Made by a program: the position numbers and the translations under genes. This document shows positions 8,598 to 16,622 of a stretch of DNA of 64,000 bases, one piece after another; position 1 is the first letter of the stretch; each line of letters opens with the position of its first letter. The notes below the pieces were generated by a model. That model had not been told where the DNA came from and made no database searches. It worked only from the letters and a program-made list of their open reading frames with translations. This DNA comes from Candidatus Pyrohabitans jungbluthii (GTDB lineage Archaea > Hydrothermarchaeota > Hydrothermarchaeia > Hydrothermarchaeales > BMS3B). The DNA lies in the NCBI GenBank assembly GCA_002010065.2, contig MTMD02000002.1, forward strand, positions 248,001 through 312,000, given 5' to 3'.

Positions 8598-8700
8598 AAA
8601 TAGGGGAGCCTTCCCCTCCCCTATCACCCCTTCCGTACCGAAATAGGGGCGCTGCACCCCCTATTACCCCATCCGAACCAAATAGGGGCAACATACCCCT
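8598..8700. repeat. Tandem GC-rich hairpin repeat, about 2.5 units
   Basis: Unit 1 (8598-8640) reads AAATAGGGGAGCC...CCCCTATCACCCCTTCCGTACCG. Unit 2 (8641-8679) reads AAATAGGGGCGCTG...CCCCCTATTACCCCATCCGAACC. A shortened third unit begins AAATAGGGG at 8680. Each full unit contains an inverted repeat, ATAGGGGA/TCCCCTAT or AATAGGGG/CCCCTATT. A related unit is at 505-540. This lies in the gap upstream of ilvC. Its function is unknown. Confidence 0.75.
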
Positions 8701-8785
8701 CAGCAATCTCGAAAAGACTGCAGAGAGCTGCGAGACCTCCTGCCACTACAGATTGAATAATTGCTTGTGGGTTTTAAATATAAGG

Positions 8786-8902
8786 TCACTTTAAACTTCG
8801 CTTACTCCCCACCCCCAAGAGGCGCTCTACCTCTTCCTGTATAACCTGTTTGCGCAGCTCAATCTCCAGCCACTTCTCAGCGAGACTCTCCTCTCTCCTC
8901 AT
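8786..8902 (-). CDS. Candidate 38-aa microprotein (not in ORF track)
   Basis: On the minus strand the ATG at 8902 opens a 38-codon frame, MRREESLAEKWLEIELRKQV...LLGVGSKRSLK, ending at TGA (8786-8788). The product is highly charged and predicted to be a single helix. A clear TATA box, TTTATATAG (8924-8933), lies about 26 bp upstream, the distance expected for a leaderless message. The gene is divergent from the winged-helix regulator at 9006. There is no homology I recognise. The promoter is convincing, but the coding call is moderate because the ORF is short. Confidence 0.5.
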   Translation of the reverse strand: MRREESLAEKWLEIELRKQVIQEEVERLLGVGSKRSLK

Positions 8903-8923
8903 CGCAACTAGTTTCCTCTCATG

Positions 8924-8933
8924 CTATATAAAC
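8924..8933 (-). promoter_or_regulatory. TATA box for the 38-aa ORF
   Basis: The minus strand reads GGTTTATATAGCAT, centred about 26 bp before the ATG at 8902. This is one of the best TATA elements in the window. Confidence 0.6.
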
Positions 8934-8975
8934 CTTTCTATTGTGAAGTGTTACTTTCAGCGATAATAGCAATTG

Positions 8976-8984
8976 GTTATATAC
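8976..8984 (+). promoter_or_regulatory. TATA box for the winged-helix regulator
   Basis: GGTTATATAC lies about 26 bp before the ATG at 9006. This argues against the TTG (8973) and ATG (8985) starts, which overlap the TATA box. Confidence 0.55.
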
Positions 8985-9005
8985 ATGAAATTTATTTCAC
9001 ATAAA

Positions 9006-9284
9006 ATGGTGAGCGAAGACATCTTCAGACTCCTAGGAAAGAAGGGTGTAATTGAACTCTTGGACAGTCTCGAAGGTAAGAAGTTGAAGTACAAGGAGCT
9101 TGAGAAAATTATAGGAAACCCATCAACCACCGCGAGGAGGCTTAAGAGTCTCGAGGAATACGGGCTTATCAAGAGGGAGGTCTCCTCTGAGAAGTACCGT
9201 CCTGTTTACTACTCTCTGACAAAAAAGGGTAGAAGGCTTCTTTTTGTTGTGAGAGAGGTAAGAGAGCAGTACGGTGAAACCTAA
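9006..9284 (+). CDS. Winged-helix (ArsR/MarR-like) transcriptional regulator
   Basis: The protein is about 92 aa. DIFRLLGKKGVIELLDSLEGKKLKYKELEKIIGNPSTTARRLKSLEEYGLI is a classic wHTH, with the recognition helix around STTARRLKSLEE and a wing at SSEKYRPVYYSLTKKGRRLL. There is no ligand domain or Cys metal site, so it may bind DNA only or respond through its dimer interface. The start at 9006 was chosen from the TATA position. It is divergent from the 38-aa ORF and precedes the DUF362 gene. Autoregulation of the shared gap is plausible. Confidence 0.82.
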   Translation: MVSEDIFRLLGKKGVIELLDSLEGKKLKYKELEKIIGNPSTTARRLKSLEEYGLIKREVSSEKYRPVYYSLTKKGRRLLFVVREVREQYGET

Positions 9285-9330
9285 GCCAACCTATAAATAT
9301 GAGGGAAAATTTAATTAGATTTTGATAACA

Positions 9331-10143
9331 ATGCCCGCCGTAAGTGTGGTAAGGGACTCAAAGCCGAATGTCAAGCGAGCTCTGGAGTACATTGGCTTTG
9401 AACCGAAAGAATGCGAGGTCTTGGTTATAAAGCCTCACCTGTGCAGCGATAAGCCTTGGTATACTGGCGCCACCACTGACCCGAGAATCCTCGAGCAGCT
9501 TTTCAAGCTTTATGAGGGCCTCGCAGAGGAAATTTACGTTGTTGAAAGCGACGGCTACTCAGGAAGCGCTGACGAGGCTGCAAAGGCTCTGGGAATTAAG
9601 GAGCTATGCGAGTTTTACGGCGCCAAATGGGTTAACTTGTCGCGGGACATCCTCATACCTGTGGAGAGGGACTACCTCGCCCTGGAGAATCCCTTCCCCA
9701 CACCGCGCACTGTGCTGAAGGCTGACGTTATCATCAACGTGCCCAAGATGAAAACCCACAGCTTAATGACGGTCAGCCTTGGACTGGCGAATATGTTCAG
9801 AATAGTGCCCCGCAGGAAGGAGATATACTACCCGAAAATCTCAGAGGCGATATGCGATGTGCTCATGATTCGCTCTCCTGATTTGACTATCCTTGACGCC
9901 GGCATAGCCATGGAGGGGGATGGACCCCTCAAAGGCACACCCAAGCGCATGGGGCTGACGCTGGCGAGTCGTGACCCCGTAGCTCTCGACACCATAGCCT
10001 GCAGAATAATGGGGATTAACCCCATACACGTGGAGCACATAGTCAAAGCTGGCTATTACGGCTTTGGTGAGTATGCAGAAAAGCGCATCTCAGTGCGCGG
10101 CGAGAGCATTGAAAACATCAGGGAGAGGTTCCAGGTACCCTAA
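9331..10143 (+). CDS. DUF362 domain protein
   Basis: The protein is about 270 aa. Family landmarks include VLVIKPHLCSDKPWYTGATTDPR near the start, ADVIINVPKMKTHSLMTVSLGLANMFRIVP in the centre and ILDAGIAMEGDGPLKGTPKRMGL. DUF362 proteins are widespread in anaerobes. Many carry extra ferredoxin domains, which this one lacks. The biochemical role is unknown. The TTG at 9322 called by the track is replaced by the ATG at 9331. A CTATAAATAT element sits at about 9292-9301. The gene converges on valS with a 4-bp overlap. Confidence 0.82.
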   Translation: MPAVSVVRDSKPNVKRALEYIGFEPKECEVLVIKPHLCSDKPWYTGATTDPRILEQLFKLYEGLAEEIYVVESDGYSGSADEAAKALGIKELCEFYGAKWVNLSRDILIPVERDYLALENPFPTPRTVLKADVIINVPKMKTHSLMTVSLGLANMFRIVPRRKEIYYPKISEAICDVLMIRSPDLTILDAGIAMEGDGPLKGTPKRMGLTLASRDPVALDTIACRIMGINPIHVEHIVKAGYYGFGEYAEKRISVRGESIENIRERFQVP

Positions 10144-12815
10144 ACCTCCACCAGCGCCACCACCTGCGGGAGCTCAGGTATAGCCACGCTCTCTACCTCT
10201 GCCCCGGCGAGGGATATTGCTTTTCTCACCTCTTTTATATGCTCTTCTCTGAGCTCGTAACTTTTCCCTTCTAAGCTGAAGCGGTGCACACCTTCGTTCG
10301 CGATATCACGTGCCACAGCTTCAGCGTTGGAGCGCATGTATGCTACGACCTTGCTGGCATCGCCCTTAAACTCGGGGCCCAGCGAAGCGAAGTTGGGCAC
10401 AACCTCCACAACGCGCTCCTCTGCTGCTAAAGGCTCAGAGGTTATCTCCACTCGCTCAACCTGCAGCGTACCCTCTATCGTATCGACGCCCCGCTTCAGG
10501 GCTTCTGCAATCTCCTTAGGAGCGCTCACGGTGAGCGCCTTGAGCGGAGCATTGAGTGCCATTCCGCGCTCGGCCTTAAAGCGGCGCACCGCAGCTACGA
10601 GAGCTACGACGTAGCTCGCCTCCTTCTCCAGGGCGGGGCGTATTAAATCGCGGCGTGGCTTGGGCCAGGTATCCACATGGATGCTGGACTGTGGCTCGCG
10701 CTTGACGTAGTAGCTCTGGTATATCTCCTCGGTTATGTGCGGAGCAAATGGGGCGAGGAGTTTGAGAGAGATGAGGAGCACCTTATACAGCGCGTACTGC
10801 GCACTTCGCTTCGCTTCCTCGCCGTACTTCTCTGGGTTGTAGAGCCTCGCCTTGACCATCTCAAGGTAATTATCGCAGAAGTCCGAGAGGAAGAAGTTGA
10901 CCACCGCCTTCTTTGCTTTGGAGTAGCGGTACTCCTCAAAGTAAGAGGTGCACTTCTCCACTAAGCGGTAAGCCTTCGAGAGTATCCAGGCATCTATGAG
11001 GTTTAACTCCTCCGGCTTCTCGCCGTGGTAGTCCTGGAGGTGGGTCAAAGCGAAGCGCGAGGCGTTCCACAGCTTGTTCAGGAAGCGCTGCGCTGTTACG
11101 AGGTCCTTCTCCTTGAAGGGCAGGTCCTCGCCCAGCTTGCTCTCCGCCGCCCACAAGCGCAAAGCGTCGGCACTGTACTTTTGAAGCACATACTGGGGCT
11201 CTATGACATTGCCCTTGCTCTTGCTCATCTTCCTGCCCTGCGGGTCCAGAGCCCAGCCGCTTATCATGGCGTTGTACCAGGGTATCTCTCCGCGATGGAG
11301 CAAGCCTTTAACCACAGTGTTGAAGAGCCAGAAGGTGATTATGTCATGCGCCTGCGGGCGGAGAGACATGGGGTAGAGCTTCTTCCGCACCTCTTCGTCG
11401 TCGATTAGCTCCGCTGCTATAATCGGGGTAAGTGAGCTTGTAGCCCACGTATCGAGTACATCTCGCTCGGGCACGTACTCTTCGCTGCCGCAGCGCGGGC
11501 ACGGCGTTGGGGGTGCATCCAAGAGGGGATCAACTGGCAAATCCTCCTCCCTCGCGAGGATAACCTCGCCACAGGCTTTGCAGTACCACACCGGGAAGGG
11601 GACGCCGAAGTAGCGCTGGCGGGAGATGCACCAGTCCCAGCGCAGCCCATCAATCCAGTTCTCGTAGCGGGAGCGCATATGCTCCGGATGCCACTTTATC
11701 CTCCTGCCAGCCTCGCGGAGCTGCTCCTTCATGTCAAGATAACGTATAAACCACTGCTTGGTGTTCAGAATCTCTATCTCAGTACCGCAGCGCTCATGCA
11801 CATTCACCACGTGGGTAATCTTCCTTGACCTGACCAGCAAACCTTTCTCCTTGAGGTCTTCAATAATCCTCGCGCGCGCCTCCTTAACGGTCATGCCCTT
11901 GTACTTCCCAGCCAGCGCCGTCATCCGCCCGTCTTTGGTTATCGCCACCTTAAGCGGAAGGTTGTGCTCCATGTACCACTCTATGTCCTGCATATCGCCG
12001 AAGGTGCAGCACATCACTATGCCCGTGCCCTTCTCGGGGTTTACGCGGGGGTCTGGCTTTATCTCCACCCAGTGTTCAAAGATGGGCACCTGGGCGCGTT
12101 TGCCAAATAGGTGCTTGTACCGCTCGTCTTCGGGATGGGCGAATATGGCGACGCACGCCGGGAGAAGCTCAGGGCGTGTGGTGGCGATTACCACCTCGCC
12201 TCCGTCTTCCAGCTTGAAGATTATGTCGTTAAAGCTGCTCTCCACCTCGCGGTCTTCGAGCTCAACCTGAGCAATGGCGGTCTCGCAGTTGGGGCACCAG
12301 ATAAAAGGCGTCTCCTTACGGTACTCCCTTCCCATCTTGTAAAGCTCAATGAAGGAGCGCTGGGAAATTCGCCTGCAGTGCTCGTCAATGGTGGAGTACG
12401 CAAGCGTCCAATCCACGCTTATCCCTATGCGCTTCCAGTCTGCCACAAACTCCGGTCTAATCTTCTCAAGGGTGCTCAAACACAGGTTTATAAAGTCATC
12501 CCGCTTCATTTCCTTGGCGCGGACATTGTTCAGCTTCTCCACCAGGCGCTCCGTGGGTAAGCCGTTGTCGTCAGTGCCAAAGGGATAAAAAAGGTTGTAC
12601 CCGCGCATCCTCCAGAAGCGGGCAATAAAATCCATCTGCGAGTAAGAGAAAGCGTGACCAAGGTGCATGCGACCGCTTACCGTGGGTGGAGGGGTGTCGA
12701 TCGAGTAGATGGGCTTCTCGCTTTTAGGGTCGAAGCGGTAAACGCCAAGCTCCTCCCACCTGCGCTGCCACTTGGGCTCAATCTCTTTGGGGTCATAATT
12801 TTTTGGAAGCATCAC
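10140..12815 (-). CDS. valS: Valyl-tRNA synthetase
   Basis: The 891-aa class I synthetase has TVSGRMHLGHAFSYSQMDF as its HIGH motif and GRKMSKSKGNVIEPQ as KMSKS. The CP1 editing domain includes VVIATTRPELLPACVAIFAHPED. A zinc-binding CKACGEV...CPRCGSEEYVPE insertion and WCISRQRYFGVPFPVWYC are present. It charges and proofreads tRNA-Val. The C-terminal anticodon-binding domain is complete and there is no long coiled-coil arm, as is usual in archaea. It overlaps the upstream metallo-beta-lactamase gene by 4 bp, indicating translational coupling. Confidence 0.96.
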   Translation of the reverse strand: MMLPKNYDPKEIEPKWQRRWEELGVYRFDPKSEKPIYSIDTPPPTVSGRMHLGHAFSYSQMDFIARFWRMRGYNLFYPFGTDDNGLPTERLVEKLNNVRAKEMKRDDFINLCLSTLEKIRPEFVADWKRIGISVDWTLAYSTIDEHCRRISQRSFIELYKMGREYRKETPFIWCPNCETAIAQVELEDREVESSFNDIIFKLEDGGEVVIATTRPELLPACVAIFAHPEDERYKHLFGKRAQVPIFEHWVEIKPDPRVNPEKGTGIVMCCTFGDMQDIEWYMEHNLPLKVAITKDGRMTALAGKYKGMTVKEARARIIEDLKEKGLLVRSRKITHVVNVHERCGTEIEILNTKQWFIRYLDMKEQLREAGRRIKWHPEHMRSRYENWIDGLRWDWCISRQRYFGVPFPVWYCKACGEVILAREEDLPVDPLLDAPPTPCPRCGSEEYVPERDVLDTWATSSLTPIIAAELIDDEEVRKKLYPMSLRPQAHDIITFWLFNTVVKGLLHRGEIPWYNAMISGWALDPQGRKMSKSKGNVIEPQYVLQKYSADALRLWAAESKLGEDLPFKEKDLVTAQRFLNKLWNASRFALTHLQDYHGEKPEELNLIDAWILSKAYRLVEKCTSYFEEYRYSKAKKAVVNFFLSDFCDNYLEMVKARLYNPEKYGEEAKRSAQYALYKVLLISLKLLAPFAPHITEEIYQSYYVKREPQSSIHVDTWPKPRRDLIRPALEKEASYVVALVAAVRRFKAERGMALNAPLKALTVSAPKEIAEALKRGVDTIEGTLQVERVEITSEPLAAEERVVEVVPNFASLGPEFKGDASKVVAYMRSNAEAVARDIANEGVHRFSLEGKSYELREEHIKEVRKAISLAGAEVESVAIPELPQVVALVEV

Positions 12816-13603
12816 CGCACCTCTTGCGTGCTTACCTCTATCTCTTTGTCAACCACAATGCGCATAAAATCCCTGGCAGCTATGGTTTTAACGCCAGTTT
12901 TTTTGGTAACGTGCTTAGCTTCTCTCTCTGCAATGCCAATCATCGTCATGCCGAAATGGTTCAGTATAGCAAGCTCAGGCTTTACCTCATGCAGAATTTT
13001 TATAACGTCCTCTGTGCATAGATGCCATGGGATTCTCTTATTAGCCGGGCGAATCACGTTTATTATCAAAACCCGAGCATCCGCATAGTTAGCTTCCAAG
13101 CCCGGGAAGTATTCGGTGTCGCTGGTGTACGCTACTATACCCTCCTCGAAGGCAAAGCTCAGCCCCACGTTGGTGGGGTCGCTGTGCTTTGTGGGCAGAG
13201 CCTTGACTCGAAGCCCGTCCACGCTCGCATGCATTCCCGGTTCAAGCGTCACAAGCTTAGCCACTTTAGATGCGTGGTACTGGGAGAGCACCGGCCCAAT
13301 ATCTTTAACGCCCACAACGGCACTCTTGCTTCCTGCGAATACCCCTCGCGTGGTTCGCATGCCGCGGGTCATGGCTTCGACCATAATCTCAGCGTCATTG
13401 TAATGGTCGGGATGCGAATGGGTGACGAAGACAGCATCGGTGCGAAGAGCGTTTATCCCCGCTAACGCAAGGTTAACTATCGCCCCAGGCCCAGGATCCA
13501 CGTGCACCCGCTTTTCTGCGTGGAGCCTTATTCCGCCTGTGCGCAACTTTTGGGTCAGGGTGGTCCAGCGCCCCCCGCCGGAGCCAAGGAATATTATCTC
13601 CAT
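12812..13603 (-). CDS. Metallo-beta-lactamase-fold hydrolase
   Basis: This 263-aa protein begins MEIIFLGSGGGRWTTLTQ. The metal motif HSHPDHYND is around residue 80. TKHSDPTNVGLSF, YTSDTEYFPGL and the late AILNHFGMTMIG supply further metal ligands. It resembles the RNase Z-like/UlaG-like branch, which acts on phosphodiesters or lactones. Coupling to valS could hint at an RNA role, but this is weak evidence. The substrate is not identifiable from sequence. Confidence 0.82.
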   Translation of the reverse strand: MEIIFLGSGGGRWTTLTQKLRTGGIRLHAEKRVHVDPGPGAIVNLALAGINALRTDAVFVTHSHPDHYNDAEIMVEAMTRGMRTTRGVFAGSKSAVVGVKDIGPVLSQYHASKVAKLVTLEPGMHASVDGLRVKALPTKHSDPTNVGLSFAFEEGIVAYTSDTEYFPGLEANYADARVLIINVIRPANKRIPWHLCTEDVIKILHEVKPELAILNHFGMTMIGIAEREAKHVTKKTGVKTIAARDFMRIVVDKEIEVSTQEVR

Positions 13604-13624
13604 GAGAAAAGAAAGAGCTTTGGC

Positions 13625-14512
13625 TCAGATAAACTTTTTTGCCCTCTCAATAAGCCAGGCTGCGTCTCCGCGCACATTCTCTTTTTCATGGGTGAGCAGC
13701 TTCTCAAACGCCTTGCCAAGCTTCTCAAGCATCTCAGGCTTGGCCTTAAAAAGCTCTTCCAGGGCGAGCATTGCACCAATCTTAACCCGCATGTTCTGAT
13801 CCGCTATCAGATCCACGAGCACCTCGGCTATGCCCTCTTCGCGGACAGCCCACTCCCCAGCCTTTTCCGCCAGCCCCTTCTCCAGCATGTGCCTCACAAC
13901 TTCCCTCTGCCTACCTTTATCCACCACAGCCTCTATCGCATCCACTATTTCCTCGAGAGATGTCTCCCCCTCAAGCTTCAGCTTGCCATCCACAACAAGC
14001 GTCGGCGTGGCTGTGACCTCATACTCCTCCCGCAGCCTTTCCTCTGCAAGCGCATCCACTACCACGCTTTTTATCCAGTCTTCGCAAAGCGCAAGCAGAT
14101 TGCAGCGTTTAACAACCTTTGCACAGTGGGGGCAAACGCTGGTGATAAAGATTAGGAGCTCCACCTCCCGCTCAGGGTTTAAGAGCTTCAACCCCACTTC
14201 GGGCAGGCTCTCTCCATTTGCCGCCGCCTTTAAGGTTTCAAGAAATGGCTTCAGCTCCTTTCCCGTGGGAAGCGTTCGATACACCACCGCCTTCCTGCCT
14301 GCCTTCTCAATTGCCAGCGCTGGAGCGTGCGCTGAACTTTTCTCAACCTTCAGCTTTATTCTATCGCTCAGATTAGCCAGCGTCCGGGCAAATTCCTCCA
14401 TCTCGCTCTCAAGCTTCTCATCCCCATCCTTAAGGAGCACTAGGCTTACGCTGCCCTCTAATGAACGAAGCTCCCTCTCCGCTCTCCTCAGCTCAAGACC
14501 ACTCAGCGCCAT
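13625..14512 (-). CDS. Thioredoxin-fold (PDO/glutaredoxin-like) protein with C-terminal HEAT-like repeats
   Basis: This is a 295-aa protein. Residues 1-110 resemble the redox-inactive first thioredoxin unit of archaeal protein disulfide oxidoreductase (LPTGKELKPFLETLKAAANGES). Residues of about 110-205 form a second unit with the CPHC active site in IFITSVCPHCAKVV and the cis-Pro motif TATPTLVVDG. The tail from about 205 is all-helical and HEAT/ARM-like (VLVDLIADQNMRVKIGAMLALEEL and ENVRGDAAWLIERAKK). The redox module is well supported. The joined repeat domain is unusual and may bind a client or partner. Confidence 0.8.
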   Translation of the reverse strand: MALSGLELRRAERELRSLEGSVSLVLLKDGDEKLESEMEEFARTLANLSDRIKLKVEKSSAHAPALAIEKAGRKAVVYRTLPTGKELKPFLETLKAAANGESLPEVGLKLLNPEREVELLIFITSVCPHCAKVVKRCNLLALCEDWIKSVVVDALAEERLREEYEVTATPTLVVDGKLKLEGETSLEEIVDAIEAVVDKGRQREVVRHMLEKGLAEKAGEWAVREEGIAEVLVDLIADQNMRVKIGAMLALEELFKAKPEMLEKLGKAFEKLLTHEKENVRGDAAWLIERAKKFI

Positions 14513-14590
14513 ACCAAGACCTCTTCACAAAAGTTTTAGACGGGAAGGTTTGTAACAAGAACAACATTAACCTTTAGAGAGGTGTTACGA

Positions 14591-14776
14591 ATGAGCAAGG
14601 GTACACCTTCCATGGGCAAGAGGAACAAGCTCCTGCACGTGCGCTGCCGCAGGTGCGGAAGGAATTCCTACCACGTCAAGAAGAAGCGCTGCGCTGCGTG
14701 TGGCTTCGGCAAAACGCGAAGGATAAGGAGTTACTCCTGGCAGAACAAGAAAGTTAACCGCGTTCGCCTGGTGTAA
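14591..14776 (+). CDS. rpl37e: Ribosomal protein L37e
   Basis: The 61-aa basic protein begins [23 protein letters not shown], with the zinc ligands CRRCG and CAACG and the tail [21 protein letters not shown]. It is a 50S subunit protein found in archaea and eukaryotes. The ATG at 14591 follows GAGAGGTG and is preferred over the GTG at 14582. It is divergent from the thioredoxin/HEAT gene and lies upstream of purF. Confidence 0.95.
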   Translation: MSKGTPSMGKRNKLLHVRCRRCGRNSYHVKKKRCAACGFGKTRRIRSYSWQNKKVNRVRLV

Positions 14777-14839
14777 TGACGTAACCTTTATTAGTATTTT
14801 TTGCCTATTTAGAAACGTCCAAGGAGAGAGGTTTCCAGC

Positions 14840-16246
14840 TTGCTACGCGACAAGTGCGGCGTGGTGGGAATATATTCCGCCAGCGATACAAAGGTCTCCT
14901 ATTCCATATTCTACGCTCTTCTTGCGCTCCAGCACCGCGGCCAGGAGTCATGCGGCATAACAATGCGCACCGACGGCGACTTCATATCAGAAAAGGGGAT
15001 GGGGCTGGTCAACGAGGTCTTCAACCTTGAGAAGCTGGACAAGCTACATGGCAGCGTTGGAATAGGGCATGTGCGCTACTCTACTACGGGTGAGTCTGAG
15101 CTGTTCAATGCCCAGCCCTTCGTTGTGAGGCACTCCAAAGGCACCATCGCCATAGCACACAACGGCAACATAGTCAATGCCGAGGAGCTCAGGGAGAAGC
15201 TCAAGGCGACCGGCCAGGCCTTTGTTTCCACCAGCGACACCGAGGTTATAGCCCACCTCATTGTAAGGGAGTACCTTAAGAGCGAGGACATGGTGGAGGC
15301 GATAGCCTCTACGATGAGGAAGCTCGTTGGGTCTTATTCGCTGGCGATACTCACCGACGACGCGCTTATAGCGGTGCGCGACCCCCTGGGCATACGCCCT
15401 CTCTCGCTTGGAAGAACCCGCGACGGGGGCTATATATTCGCCTCTGAGAGTGTAGCCTTTGATGTGATAAACGCAAAATTTGAGAGGGATATTAAGCCGG
15501 GAGAGATTTTTGTGGTCTCAGCGAGCGGAGCGAAAAGCCACCGCCCATACAAGCTCCCGCGCAGGGCATACTGCATGTTTGAGTACGTTTACTTCTCCCG
15601 CCCAGACTCAGTGCTCAACGGCATACCCGTGTACGAGGTGAGAGAGAAACTCGGCATGCTAATGGCGGAGCGTGACGAGGTTGAGGCAGACCTGGTTACA
15701 CCTATTCCTGACTCTGCGATTCCCTTCGCCCTGGGCTACTCCCGTGCCAAGGGCATACCTTATCGCGAAGGGTTAATACGCAACCGCTACGTGGGCAGAA
15801 CCTTCATTCTGCCCAGCCAGCAGGCTAGGGAGCTTGCGGTTAAGCTAAAGCTCAATCCCCTAGCCAGGCAGATTGCTGGCAAACGCGTTGTGCTCTTCGA
15901 CGACAGCATTGTGCGTGGCACGACATCGCGCAGGATAATTTCAATTCTTAAGGACGCCGGAGCTAAGGAGGTGCACATGCGCGTTGGTTGCCCGCCGATA
16001 AAGTCGCCGTGCAAGCTGGGTATAGATATGCCCACCCACGAAGAGCTTATCGCAAGCGCGCGAAGCGTGGAGGAGATACGCTCGGCCATAGGTGCTGACT
16101 CGTTGAAATACACCCGCATTGAAGATTTGATCGAAGCTATCGGCTTGAGTGAAGACCAGCTCTGCCTGGGCTGTCTCACAGGCAAGTATCCTGTTGAAAT
16201 TGCAAAGTACGAGCAGCTCCGCTTACCTGTTTATCTTAAAAAGTGA
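14840..16246 (+). CDS. purF: Amidophosphoribosyltransferase
   Basis: The 468-aa enzyme catalyses the first committed step of purine synthesis, converting PRPP and glutamine to phosphoribosylamine. The N-terminal Ntn domain has KCGVVGIYSASDTKV with the nucleophile Cys, then LQHRGQESCGI and GHVRYSTTGES. The PRTase loop is VVLFDDSIVRGTTSRR. Cysteines in RVGCPPIKSPC and DQLCLGCLTGKYP match the family's 4Fe-4S site. The start is TTG at 14840 after AAGGAGAGAGG. The five residues before Cys may be a processed propeptide. Confidence 0.95.
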   Translation: MLRDKCGVVGIYSASDTKVSYSIFYALLALQHRGQESCGITMRTDGDFISEKGMGLVNEVFNLEKLDKLHGSVGIGHVRYSTTGESELFNAQPFVVRHSKGTIAIAHNGNIVNAEELREKLKATGQAFVSTSDTEVIAHLIVREYLKSEDMVEAIASTMRKLVGSYSLAILTDDALIAVRDPLGIRPLSLGRTRDGGYIFASESVAFDVINAKFERDIKPGEIFVVSASGAKSHRPYKLPRRAYCMFEYVYFSRPDSVLNGIPVYEVREKLGMLMAERDEVEADLVTPIPDSAIPFALGYSRAKGIPYREGLIRNRYVGRTFILPSQQARELAVKLKLNPLARQIAGKRVVLFDDSIVRGTTSRRIISILKDAGAKEVHMRVGCPPIKSPCKLGIDMPTHEELIASARSVEEIRSAIGADSLKYTRIEDLIEAIGLSEDQLCLGCLTGKYPVEIAKYEQLRLPVYLKK

Positions 16247-16294
16247 GGTGTTTCATAAATCCTTAAACATGCTAAAGCTATGCGAGCGAGTAAC

Positions 16295-16367
16295 GGGCCC
16301 GTAGCTCAGCTGGTAGAGTGCTCGCTTGGCATGCGAGCGGCCCCGGGTTCGAATCCCGGCGGGTCCA
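16295..16367 (+). tRNA. tRNA-Ala (anticodon GGC)
   Basis: A full cloverleaf can be drawn. The acceptor arms are GGGCCCG and CGGGTCC (one G-T pair) and the discriminator is A. The D arm includes GCTCAGCTGGTAGAG. The anticodon arm is CTCGC-TTGGCAT-GCGAG with anticodon GGC. The T arm is CCGGG-TTCGAAT-CCCGG. The 3' CCA is not encoded, which fits the CCA-adding enzyme at 52242. There is no intron. TCATAAATCC upstream may be the promoter. Confidence 0.97.
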
Positions 16368-16375
16368 TCTTCCTT

Positions 16376-16395
16376 CTTGGCTGTTTTTTTCCAAG
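16376..16395 (+). terminator. T-rich terminator after tRNA-Ala
   Basis: The segment CTTGG-ctgttttttt-CCAAG follows the tRNA by about 8 bp. A run of seven Ts inside it suits archaeal RNA polymerase termination. The remaining gap to 16622 contains a second T run near 16508 and no other gene I can support. Confidence 0.5.
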
Positions 16396-16622
16396 ACTAG
16401 TTATGTCAAGCTCGTACTCTCCCTACGGACTAACGACTCTCTCCAGAAAAATCAAGCAATTCTTGTTAACCCCTAACCTTATTGAAGTTGCTGTCAAAGG
16501 AGAGTCTTTTTTTGATTCCCCTTGAGCTCATCACGTAAACACTCACAGCGCTACAACAGAGAGGGTTTCTTCCTTAGCATCTACTTAGAAACCCTTATAT
16601 CACCACATGCTAAGCTATTAGT

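Noticed and set aside
8973-9005. TTG start at 8973 for the winged-helix regulator
   Set aside because: It overlaps the TATA box that places the leaderless start at 9006.
16280-16525. 81-aa plus-strand ORF
   Set aside because: It runs straight through the tRNA-Ala gene; the tRNA cloverleaf is complete, so the ORF is a chance frame.
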